A stretch of DNA of 64,000 nucleotides from Nesterenkonia pannonica (GCF_019575955.1 NZ_CP080575.1:124001-188000); one strand, 5' to 3'. Positions 45,793-54,577 are shown, counted from the stretch's first letter. A program made the numbers and translations. The notes: generated by a model from the letters alone, not told the origin.

Positions 45793-47501
45793 GCGGTGCC
45801 TCCTAGAATGTTATGGAGTGTTCTGGATTCAACTAATGCGATTAAACGGTCAGTGGCACGTGTAAGCCCCACATAAAGCAGCGACTCGAAATTCTCGGCA
45901 GTACTGGACACGTCGAGATCAGTCACCACAACCGCAGGTGCTTCGAGACCCTTGAATGCGTGGATAGTGGAATACCTCACTTGCCCCGGACGAGCGCCAC
46001 GGCCATCGGCAGGCTTCAGTATTTGGCGGAGCCAGGGATCGCATGTCATGGCTGCGGTGGAGGCATCTCGGAGGGGACTCAGGACAACAATCTCCCTGAG
46101 GTCATAACCTTCGTTCTTTAACCCACGAATCGCTGAGCTAAGAAGTTCGGACTGATCCTGCCATGCGTGGTACTGGCGAAGAACTGGATCGATACCATCG
46201 TCTTGGCGCCGAAACTGTTGGTAGCCAGGTTGCAAGTCGCTAAGTAAATTCACCTGGTAGCCGATACGTGGCAGGTTTCGGCAGTTCTGTATTAACTTAT
46301 GGATCGAGAGATAGGGAATGCGCGATCGCAGCAGCTCCCGTCCTGACTCGCCTTCGAAGATTGCCTGCCTTTCGAAATCACCGAACAGCAGTAGCCGTCC
46401 CTCTTTCAATCCGCCTGCGACCATAAGGTCTAAGACATCGAGGTAAAGATCAGTGGCGATATCTTGCACTTCATCAATGACTAGAAAGTCAGAGAGCTCC
46501 GAACTACCGCGCTCGACGAGAGTTTCTATCGCACGCTCCGGCAACTCCACATTCCAAAACAAGGAGCCCGCGCCCTCCGGGATTCGCTCAAGCGCCGCCA
46601 AACGGATCAACTCCTGGTGAAATGTCCGGACACTGAGTCCGTCCAGGCCCTCTAGATCACTGGCAAGCTGTTTCCCGAGAAAGCGATTGAAACAGAGCAA
46701 TTGGCCCTGCTTCCCGGCTGCTATCTCACGACGGGCAGATTCCATTGCCAGAAACGTTTTTCCAGAGCCCGCTGGCCCCGCGAACAATACGGTCTGATTC
46801 TCCGAAGCGGCATCAAGTCCTAGGGCCTGTTCCTCAATGAACGCATCCAGCTGAGCCTCGCGGGCACGTCGACGATCCCCGGCGGCAGTAACCAACTCGA
46901 ATTTCGGACGCAACAAGTTAACGATTCGCTCTGCAGTCTGATCATCCGGCCCGAGACCTCCATAGGAGAAGTATTTAACCTTCTCGTCGAGATGCGTGGA
47001 GCCTGCCCAAAGTGTGCGCAGAATCGCTGCAGGCGCGGATTTCAAGTCTTCAGAATCCATTACCTGCCAGGTATGCCATTCCGGGGTCACTGGCAGCATA
47101 GCGCGGGCTCGAACCCCAGTGAACCAGACCGCCGAGAGCATCGGGATGCCGCGAAGATTGACCTTCCTCTTCTCCAAGAAGGCGCGCAGGCTGTACATCG
47201 CCTCACTCGCCTGCTGGAATGGCCCTCGCGCCGTAGGCGCGTCTTTGCCTAGCTTCCAGGTCCCTTCCCCACCCCGATCAATCGTCCGGTGTGACTTCAC
47301 CTCAATGACGAGAATGCCAGTCTCGGGGACGACGACGACGAAGTCAGCTTCACCTTCTACCTGGCGAACATGATCTGCGATGCCAAGTGAATGAAGAACC
47401 ATCCACTCGTCGGTACCCACGCTGTCTCGTAGTGCCGCGTAAATGGCCTTCTCGCCCGGTGGGGCATCCTCTGAGCAGAAGCCGGGGATCATTCGAGCCA
47501 C
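45789..47501 (-). CDS. NERD-domain nuclease fused to SF1 (UvrD-like) helicase
   Basis: 570 residues, uninterrupted. NERD domain at residues 15-130: GEKAIYAALRDSV, EADFVVVVPETGILVIEVKSH with the D and ExK residues of PD-(D/E)xK nucleases. Helicase: Walker A LFAGPAGSGKTFLAME near 245, FLVIDEVQDIATDLYLDVLDL near 345 (DEVQD, motif II), and C-terminal YSTIHAFKGLEAPAVVVTDLD and LLYVGLTRATDRLIALV near 510-550. It sits inside the drm operon with overlapping stop/start to drmA, so it is probably part of the system. It may supply the nuclease that drmC provides elsewhere (inference). Confidence 0.85.
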   Translation of the reverse strand: MARMIPGFCSEDAPPGEKAIYAALRDSVGTDEWMVLHSLGIADHVRQVEGEADFVVVVPETGILVIEVKSHRTIDRGGEGTWKLGKDAPTARGPFQQASEAMYSLRAFLEKRKVNLRGIPMLSAVWFTGVRARAMLPVTPEWHTWQVMDSEDLKSAPAAILRTLWAGSTHLDEKVKYFSYGGLGPDDQTAERIVNLLRPKFELVTAAGDRRRAREAQLDAFIEEQALGLDAASENQTVLFAGPAGSGKTFLAMESARREIAAGKQGQLLCFNRFLGKQLASDLEGLDGLSVRTFHQELIRLAALERIPEGAGSLFWNVELPERAIETLVERGSSELSDFLVIDEVQDIATDLYLDVLDLMVAGGLKEGRLLLFGDFERQAIFEGESGRELLRSRIPYLSIHKLIQNCRNLPRIGYQVNLLSDLQPGYQQFRRQDDGIDPVLRQYHAWQDQSELLSSAIRGLKNEGYDLREIVVLSPLRDASTAAMTCDPWLRQILKPADGRGARPGQVRYSTIHAFKGLEAPAVVVTDLDVSSTAENFESLLYVGLTRATDRLIALVESRTLHNILGGTA

Positions 47502-47571
47502 TGCCCACCCTGATCTTCAAACGGCACCCTTGCATCGTGGCGGGGCACGATTTCGGTAAACGGCGAAACGG

Positions 47572-48998
47572 CTAATACCCGAGTCGCGAGGATCCCCGAA
47601 ATCCTTCCGTATCGACATCGAGACTGAGGTGGCCGTAGTTATACAATACCGATAAGTCCGCAACGTCCACAGCAGCTTCAAGTTCTTTTCTGATCTTGGC
47701 GCTTACTCGGTAGAGGGTCTTGCGGAGCAAGGTTGCGTGATCAACGGTTGGTTGGACGGTAACGCCTAGCCATCGCAACAGTCCTCGAAGTCTTGATCAC
47801 TCAACGGCCGGATGAGACTTGGAACGGTCCACGCCCGTGATCGATCAGCAGTCTTCACTCCAGCATTATGCAATTGTTTAACCACCTGGTCGTATCCAAT
47901 CGCGTTAATCTTATTCTCCAATAATCTCTTCCAGGAGACCTGCGATCGGTGAATGTCAGCGCCATTAGAAAGCTGCGCAATCGCTTCTTGGTACAGCGCG
48001 CTGCGCTCAGTCTCACCTTGCCGGAGGACAAGATAAGTACCTGGTTGTACTGCTAGCACATCCGTGTAAGTAACACGCTCACCCACAGGCGCATCGGGAT
48101 CAAGAGATCGAATACGCTCCCCTCATCTAGCCACATCGCCAGATCCCCGCTCAGGAGCACCTTTCGCGCTTCGACCTCCTCACTTGTAGGTTTACGGTCG
48201 ACGTTACGCGAAGTGCCCCAGACCGGCTCGGGGGTGTATCTCTCCTCTGCTTCAGCTTCGGAAGCCAACTCCGAGACAGGTTCCGCTGTCTCGCCTTCCA
48301 CGAAGATTCGCGCGTCCACGCGAATGGCCCCTCTGCATGCTCAGCAATAACCGACCGCGGAACACGGCGGTCCCTGAACCAGGCGGGTGTCAAGAAGCTC
48401 ACTGCGTCCGTAAGAGGAGCTGTTACTAGTGCCGAAGGGTAAAACCGTGGTGGCCCGATAACGTACAGCTGCTCCCATGCACTTACATTCCTCTGAAGCT
48501 CACTAGCAGTAAACACCCTGATGCCGTCCTTCCCGACCCACGCCGAGACGGCTGCAGCTGCGGAACGACCTGCGCCAACCACAGCAACCGAGTCAGCGCC
48601 GACCTCTTCAATCGATTGAAGCAGCAGTGCTCCCACAGCCGAGTCGGTCGACGCCACTTCGATAGCAGCGGCGTCAATTTCCTGAAGGAGCTCCTCAGCA
48701 TTAACGGCGTAGCGCACTCGTCGAGCGTGCTTAGTGACCTCCTCTGCCATTCTTGGGAGGCGAGAGCTGTATTCCGCTGGCTGCGGCTCCGTAACCCGAC
48801 ACCATCTCAAAGCCTTGGCCGCCCCAATGAGGTCATCGAGGAGGTCTCCTGTTCGTCCTTAGCCAGCATCAAAAGTCGGCGCAGCGCAACATTGAAACGC
48901 GCCCCTGGAGGATCTCCGACGGCAACAATCTCCATGCCGTGTCGAACGAGATTGGCAGAAGCCACGTAACGCTGATTCAGTGCGTCAATACGGCTCAT
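47572..48998 (-). CDS. DISARM-associated protein, possibly DrmE-like C-terminal part
   Basis: About 475 residues after frame repair. It starts MSRIDALNQRYVASANLVRHG, then an AVNAEELLQEIDAAAIEVAST helix, VVGAGRSAAAAVSAWVG, LYVIGPPRFYPSALVTAPLTDAVSFLTPAWFRDRRVPRSVIAEHAEG, an acidic linker, and TYLVLRQGETERSALYQEAI followed by IRPLSDQDFEDLLRWLGV. The late region resembles what I remember of DrmE, but I cannot confirm it. GTAAGC at 47702 gives Val-Ser where Ala-Gly would fit YRAGAKIRKEL. It overlaps the upstream gene by ATGA. Breaks near 48830, 48330, 48090 and 47770. Confidence 0.55.
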
Positions 48999-49926
48999 AG
49001 TGCCACCGTGAAGGCCAGCGCCTCGACACCGTCAGGAGGTTGCCAGCCGAGGTCGCTCATAAGCGACAACGGCTCACCGCGCGTGTTCCTCAGCTGCATT
49101 ACGAGCTCGGCCACCGACTCGTCAGCTACGGAACGATCAAGAACACAGATAACTACCGGAGCTTCGATGTCTCCCAGGTACTTAATCGCCCCACCGCCAT
49201 CCAATATGACCGCGTTCAAGTCCTGTGGAAGCGGTAGAAGGTCAGCGAGGCGGGCAGAGGAAAAAGGCGCGTAGACCATGTTGCTGCCCTAGGTGTCTTG
49301 GGCTTGAGCACCGCTCTAATTGAACTCGGCTTTGAGCAGTCCGATTCCTTGGCTAAATATGCGTCCAGATCGTCCTCCAGCCATTTCATAGTGCCTACGA
49401 TCGCGAGATCTGCCGCAGGTTGTGCAAGCCGGGCGTCCCAATCACGATCCCAGCCAGCCATGAGTTCAACGCTTCCTGGCTCGGGACGAGGCTCCCGCTC
49501 GGGAGTCTCCAGTCCATCCAAAGGAGCCACAGCGCGCAAACAATCGACTCGCCACCTGGAGCCCGCAAACTGAGCTCGCGGCGGACTCACAGATTCGTCC
49601 AGAGAGAAAAACCCCGTGATTACTTCGCTGGCATTTACCGCGCGCAGGAGTTGGCCTGGCTCCACCTGCCTCAGCATCACGAGAGGGTCAGGCAAGGTCG
49701 GCGCCTCGCTCGCGAGCATCCAGCCGCTACCAATTAGGACTGCAGCGAAGTCGCGGCTGGGGACCGAAACAGTAATAACCAGCTGGCGATCACGATAGCT
49801 CTGATAATGCCGCGCAGCCCGAGTCCCTAAAGCCAACATTGGGCCAATCCAGTGCGCAGCCCGACCGGGCTCGTCAGGGACTTCGGAGAGCACCAGTCGA
49901 GTCCTAATGCTGTTCGAGCTGACCAA
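48995..49926 (-). CDS. Uncharacterised first gene of the drm-like operon
   Basis: About 310 residues. TTG at 49926 is set by GAGGAGGT 7 nt upstream. Segments: RLVLSEVPDEPGRAAHWIGPMLALGTRAARHYQSYRDRQLVITVSVPSRDFAAVLIGSGWMLASE, VEPGQLLRAVNASEVITGFFSLDE, then LNAVILDGGGAIKYLGDIEAPVVICVLDRSVADESVAELVMQLR. I see no TM helix, no HxK phospholipase-D motif and no methyltransferase motif. It may be the N-terminal half of a DrmE-like protein split in two by the ATGA junction at 48995-48998. One break near 49265. Confidence 0.55.
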
Positions 49927-50244
49927 TCGGGCACCTCCTCTTGTATCTTCAGCCTTCGGGCTTTCTACAAGGGGAGCCTAGCGAACCCCGGACAAGGCTT
50001 GTCGCCCTGTACGGGGTATAAGGCTGAGGCCCCTCTTCCGCGACGTTTCCTACAGCTAAGCAGATCTCTTCGAAAGGCGAATCTGGCTTCTGCGCGCAGT
50101 CATTGGTGCAACGAACTGCCCCTGGCAGCCCGCCACCCGGGCCCTGGGGCTTCAAAACTAGGCCTCTACTTGCTGGCTAAACTGATTCTGAAACCCACGT
50201 TACTTGCCCCATGAGACCTGCTGGACTCCGGAGGTAGTCCTCAA
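49927..50244. promoter_or_regulatory. Divergent promoter region between the drm-like operon and the R-M cassette
   Basis: These 318 bp hold no gene I can support on either strand. They separate the leftward defence operon (TTG at 49926) from the rightward cassette (ATG at 50245). CCTCCTC at 49934-49940 (complement GAGGAGG) and GGAGG at 50230-50234 are the two ribosome-binding sites. I found no convincing palindromic operator or C-box. Confidence 0.55.
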
Positions 50245-50594
50245 ATGGCACGACCCCTGTGTGGACACACGAGGAAACAATTCTGGCCGTAGACGTCGCC
50301 GAGGCCCTGCGCTGGCGAGGCGTCAACAACAAGACGCCAGAAGTAATTCAGCTCTCTAAGCTCCTACGCGCAGCTCGGATCCATCCCGGCGCTGAAACTA
50401 ACCCCAAGTTCAGGAGTCCCAATAGCGTCGGACGCAAAATCAACAGTCTTCGAGCCTGTCACCCGGACCATCAAGGTAAGGGACTCCGAACAACTCGAGC
50501 CGAACACGCAGCGGTAGAGATTCTCCTTAGGGAGCGGACAAGCACGAAGCAACGTGCAGCAGAGATTCGACGCCGTTTGCAGCTACAAGTTTAA
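50245..50594 (+). CDS. Small DNA-binding-like protein upstream of the methyltransferase
   Basis: About 116 residues once one C is restored in the run near 50255: MARPPVWTHEETILAVDVAEALRW. The pattern WTxEExxLAVxVxxxLR...PEVIQLSKLLRAARIHPGAET..KFRSPNSVGRKINSLRACHPDHQGKGL matches the N-terminal domain found before HNH nucleases in many restriction proteins, but no HNH follows. The C-terminal AEIRRRLQLQV is basic and helical. It may be a stand-alone specificity or control protein for the cassette (inference). GGAGG at 50230 sets the start. Confidence 0.6.
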
Positions 50595-50671
50595 CGGTTC
50601 GCGACGGCGCGGACTCTTGTCATGCCCGACCGGCAGACTATTCTCTTCTACATCGCTTACTAAGGAGTCCC

Positions 50672-51665
50672 ATGTCGAAAACCCTCTCGACGCTGGAAAT
50701 CTGCGCCGGTGCCGGCGGGCAGTCATACGGGCTCGAAGCTGCCGGATTCGACCATGCCCTTGCTGTCGAGATCGATTCCGACGCGGCCGCGACACTGCGC
50801 CTTAACCGACCTGATTGGCACGTCCACGAAGGTGACGTGCGCGATATCAACGGCACACAGTATCGAGGCCTTGACCTGCTCTCGGGCGGTGTTCCCTGCC
50901 CTCCCTTCAGCATGGCGGGAAAACAGCTCGGCGCTGAGGACGAACGAGATCTCTTCCCAGAGGCTCTTCGACTGATCCGCGAGGCGCGGCCACGCGCCGT
51001 CATGCTAGAGAACGTCCGTGGTCTCGCGTCCTCACGCTTTGAGACTTACAGAAACTCGATCCTCAGCGAACTCGGAGCCCTCGGTTATAGGTCAGAGTGG
51101 AAGCTCGTTTACAGCTCCAACTTCGGCGTTCCTCAGCTCCGCCCGAGGTTCATCCTCGTTGCACTGCAAGACGGCCTTGAACAGCACTTCCGCTGGCCAG
51201 ACCCCGTAGAGACGAAGACAACCGTCGGCGAAGCACTTCTGCCCCTCATGGCCGAAAATGGCTGGGCAGGCGCCGAGCAGTGGGCCCGTAAAGCAAACGA
51301 CGTTGCCCCCACCATCGTAGGCGGCTCGAAGAAACACGGTGGCGCAGACCTCGGGCCTACTCGAGCCAAAGGGCGTGGCTCGAGCTCGGAGTCGATGGGA
51401 AGGGCGTAGCGAACGAAGCACCTCTGAAAGACGACCCCGTCGATATGATTCCCCGACTCACGAACCCGATGGTTGCTCGTATTCAGGGATTCGATGCCAG
51501 CTGGAAATTCCACGGCCGGAAGACCTCGACCTACCGTCAGATCGGCAATGCCTTTCCCCGCCCGTCGCAAAAGCAATCGGTGGTGCCATTAAGGCTGCGC
51601 TCGATGCAAGCGACCGACTCGCTTCCGTGGAAGCCCCGGCACCTGCGCTTAAACAGACTGTTTAG
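50672..51665 (+). CDS. C5-cytosine DNA methyltransferase, M.NaeI-like (predicted GCCGGC)
   Basis: About 330 residues. Motif I LEICAGAGGQSYGLEAAGF, motif IV GGVPCPPFSMAGKQLGAEDERDLF with the catalytic Cys, motif VI RAVMLENVRGLASSRF, motif VIII GVPQLRPRFILVALQ, a target-recognition region with APTIVGGSKKHGGADLGPTRAK, and motif X YRQIGNAFPPPVAKAIGGAI. PCPPFS and SKKHGGADLGPTRAK match M.NaeI as I remember it, so I predict 5-methylcytosine in GCCGGC. AAGGAG precedes the ATG at 50672. Convergent with the endonuclease gene 77 bp away. Breaks near 51375 and 51560. Confidence 0.9.
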
Positions 51666-51741
51666 GACTACTTCTCATCCACACGCGGGGCGGGCTCTGA
51701 GATGGCGTCCTCCGGCCTGGCACGTCGCCACCAGCGGGCGC

Positions 51742-52595
51742 CTAGCTGGACCCCTCGCCGGGTTCAGCAGGTACAACCCTCACTGAGATGTACTCGTCCG
51801 CGAGAGGTTCCTCCACCCCAAGGCCACGGGCGATCTCCTTGTGATACTTACCGCTCAACAAAAGATAGCCATCCTTCTGCAGACCGTCCCGGGCTCCCCG
51901 TTGTATCGCAGCCTCTTCTGGTGATCGAGCTGCTGAGCCACCGTAGCGACCGAGTTCCGGTGAACGATATGCCCTTCAGCTTCCTTGAATAGCACCTCAA
52001 GTTTCCGGGTGCCCCTGCGTTCTTCCTACCCTCAGGCGCAAACACCATGTCTACTTTCATAGGCGGAAGCTGCAACAAGATGTTGGGACGGAGCCGCTCG
52101 TGACGCCACAGCCACTTGATGGCATTGTTTCCCTCGGGGCTTAGCTGAGACTTTGCGTCACGGTTCGTAGAAGTACGCCGGTTTTCCTCTGTAACCCTGA
52201 CGAGGCCAAGAGACCAAATGGCGTCCTGATCACTCCCAGTAGCTACGAGAGCGATCTTGTCGAAAACCTCTGGCGGCAGCATCCAGCCACCGTCCTTCTG
52301 ACTCCATTTGGCATCGACCTCATGCCCTCAATCTCAAAATCCGTGGACTCGCCCCCTTTGAAACCAAACTCGCGCTGAGCGTTGATTTCAAACAACGAAC
52401 CAAAGTGGGTCTTCTCTGTTTTCATGAGCTGCTCCCAACGGAAACGCCCAGTGATCGACCCCTGGTAAACCTGATCGTAGGTTTCACGGATTACTCGCGC
52501 CCAGCGGAGCCCGTCAGGATCTGCGAGTCGGAGCGCGGATTCCACGGCAAGCAGCGCCTCGTCTGTGGTAAAAGGTCCGATTGCTTAGCGGTCAT
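51742..52595 (-). CDS. NaeI-family type II restriction endonuclease (predicted GCCGGC)
   Basis: About 284 residues (R.NaeI has 317). ADPDGLRWARVIRETYDQVYQGSITGRFRWEQLMKTEKTHFGSLFEINAQREFGF aligns with the start of R.NaeI. The Glu in FEIN, Asp in STDFEI and VDAKW correspond to NaeI catalytic E70, D86, D95 and K97. GGWMLPPE and LSPEGNNAIKWLW follow; the C-terminal DNA-binding part has SVATVAQQLDHQKRL and RDGLQKDGYLLLSGKYH, ending VRVVPAEPGEGSS. ATG at 52595 follows GAGGAGG. Breaks near 52560, 52325, 52015 and 51895, all repairable by one base. NaeI cuts GCCGGC and needs two sites. Confidence 0.88.
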
Positions 52596-52645
52596 CCAAT
52601 AACTCCTCCTCAACGGCTATTCCCAGACTATCGCCGTAAAGTGCC

Positions 52646-53083
52646 ATGACGATGATTGATGACGCATCATGGGCAAAGACCCCGGCCGTGCGGCGCAATA
52701 TGCAATCAATTCGCTCCCGCGACACTAAGCCTGAGCTGCTGGTTCGTCGCGAGCTGCACAGACGCGGCTGGCGATTCCGCGTGGCCTACCGACCCTTGCC
52801 CGAAGACCGACGCCGCACCGTCGACATCGCGTTCACCCGCCTGAAGGTCGCAGTGCACATCGACGGGTGCTACTGGCACGGGTGCCCCGAACACTTCGTC
52901 CCACCCAAGACCAACCCCGACTATTGGATGCCCAAAATCCAGCGGAACACCGACCGGGACAAAGACACCGACCAGAAGCTCCACGCCGCAGGCTGGACAG
53001 TCCTCCGCTTCTGGGAGCACGAAGACCCCGCCACAGTCATTCAACGAATAGAGGCCGCCCTGCGAACAGCCGGGAACGCTTAA
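52646..53083 (+). CDS. vsr: Very-short-patch repair endonuclease (Vsr)
   Basis: 145 residues, intact. RNMQSIRSRDTKPELLVRRELHRRGWRFRV is the N-terminal helix region; VDIAFTRLKVAVHIDGCYWHGCPEH holds the catalytic Asp, His and Zn-ligand Cys/His residues; WMPKIQRNTDRDKDTDQKLHAAGWTVLRFWEHE completes the fold. Vsr nicks T:G mismatches that arise when 5-methylcytosine deaminates, so it is the expected companion of the C5 methyltransferase. It is divergent from the endonuclease gene (50 bp apart) and overlaps the convergent NUDIX stop by 4 nt. Confidence 0.93.
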   Translation: MTMIDDASWAKTPAVRRNMQSIRSRDTKPELLVRRELHRRGWRFRVAYRPLPEDRRRTVDIAFTRLKVAVHIDGCYWHGCPEHFVPPKTNPDYWMPKIQRNTDRDKDTDQKLHAAGWTVLRFWEHEDPATVIQRIEAALRTAGNA

Positions 53084-53548
53084 GAGGTTCGTCCCTCCGC
53101 CAGGAGCGCGGGCGCGATGATGTCGGTCAGCAGCGGGGCGAGGTCGTCGTTGTCCTGCAGTTCATCCTGGGGAACCCACCGGACCTCTTCGATCTCCGCA
53201 GCGGGCTGGATGCGAGAAAGAACCGCCTCCGCGTCGTCGTCGAGCCTCACACGGAAGGTGTCGCACACCACCGTGAAACCGGGCTCGTTCGCCGTTTGCT
53301 GCCGAGAACTCACCCATCGGCTCGAGCTGACCCAAGTCCAGCTGCAGGCCTGTCTCCTCGAACGTCTCCCGCAGGGCCGTCTCCGCGCCGCGCTCCCCGG
53401 CTCCGGCTTCCTCCCGGCTGCATGAACCGGTCAGTCCCCGCTTGCGCACCGTCAGCACGCGCCCCGCAGCATCCGTCAGAACCACCGCAGCCACACGGAC
53501 CACCTCAGCCTCAGCACCAGTCACGCTCGTGACGTTAGCAGGACGCAC
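53080..53548 (-). CDS. NUDIX hydrolase
   Basis: About 150 residues. VVRVAAVVLTDAAGRVLTVRKRGLTGS leads to the NUDIX box G-x5-E-x7-REx2EExG, seen as GERGAETALRETFEETG. It ends LTDIIAPALLAEGRTS. Such enzymes hydrolyse nucleoside diphosphate derivatives; the substrate is not predictable here. Breaks near 53415 and 53300. It lies 6 nt after the ATP-grasp gene and is probably co-transcribed with it. Confidence 0.85.
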
Positions 53549-53554
53549 AGCGAA

Positions 53555-54577
53555 TCAGTCGCCCACAGGGCTGGCGTCTGTCTGGTTCGAGGGGAACATG
53601 GCCTCGACGAGCATCCCCGCCGCATCTCTGCTCTCCCCGCCCATGGATAATGATGGCCGACCATCAGCGGGCTGCTGTTGACCTCGAGAACATGGGGGCG
53701 TCACCCTTGCCGTCCCGGGGCAGAAGCATGTCCAGACCAGCCACCCTGAGCCCCGGAATGGCCTGGGCCACCCTCTCCGCCATCGCAATCTCCTCAACGG
53801 TCAGATCATCAGTGGCGTCGTGCGCCTCTCCCCGCTGCTCACATTGGAATTCGACCGCAGCCACACCCGCTGGCCGCGCGCAGGAACGCTGTCCAACGTC
53901 ATGCCCACGGAAGACAGCTCGCGAACCACCACATCGTCGATGGGTATCTGAGCATCCACGTAGATGGAGTTGTTCGACTTGGTCCTGAGCCGGTTCTTCT
54001 TCCGAATGAGCTTCCGCACGGACGATCTGCCGTTGCCGATCACATGCGCGGGCACTCGGCGCTGGGCCGCAGCCACTTTCCCATAGATGAGAAGCACACG
54101 GTGCTCCACCCCATCCACGAAACGCTCCACGAGCACCTCCCCAGCGGCCTCCGCGACAACGGCGAAGGCCTCCTCGAAGTGCTCCCAGTCCGCGACTCCC
54201 ACATGCACCAGATCGCCCTTGCCCCCATTCGGAGGCTTCATCACCACAGGGAGGTCGTAGGCGGCCCAATCCCAGGCCGCGCGAACCTCATCCGCGCCGA
54301 AGACAACATTCTCTGGGGCATTGACCTTGTGGCTCCGCAGCAGGCGGGCCGTCACGTCCTTATAGCGCACGCACCGCTGAGCAAGGACTTTGTTGATGTT
54401 CGACTGAGCGCCGTCGAACCACACTCGCCGTTTGCCGCGCTGCAGCGTCAGGCGCCCATAATCGTCGGAATAGAGACGAATTCCGCGCTGGATGGCGCGG
54501 TGAGCGATCAGAGTGCTGGTGGGGCCGCTGATGATATTCAGCTGCTCCAAATGCTTACGCGTCTCAGATAAATTCAC
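53555..54577 (-). CDS. ATP-grasp family ligase
   Basis: About 340 residues. NLSETRKHLEQLNIISGPTSTLIAHRAIQRGIRLYSDDYGRLTL is the N-terminal domain; ATP-grasp elements are LPVVMKPPNGGKGDLVHVGV (Lys and flexible loop), EVLVERFVDGVEHRVLLIYGKVAAAQRRVPAHVIGNGRSSVRKLI and, near the end, VAGLDMLLPRD and LEVNSSPLMVGHHYPSMGG (Mg-binding Asp and Glu-x-Asn). This resembles the cyanophycin synthetase/RimK-like group, which join carboxylates to amines. Substrate unknown. GTG at 54577 is the likely start. Breaks near 53835, 53685 and 53645. Confidence 0.75.

Noticed and set aside
47572..49926. Assigning drmC to one of the two head genes of the defence operon
   Set aside because: No HxKx4D phospholipase-D motif is visible in any repaired frame, so the name is not supported.
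49852..50214. A 120-codon plus-strand open frame in the gap before the R-M cassette
   Set aside because: It has no plausible ribosome-binding site or domain and overlaps the start of the minus-strand operon gene; composition is random-like.
37617..53083. Prophage or integrative element
   Set aside because: No integrase, terminase, capsid, replication or conjugation genes and no flanking direct repeats were seen.
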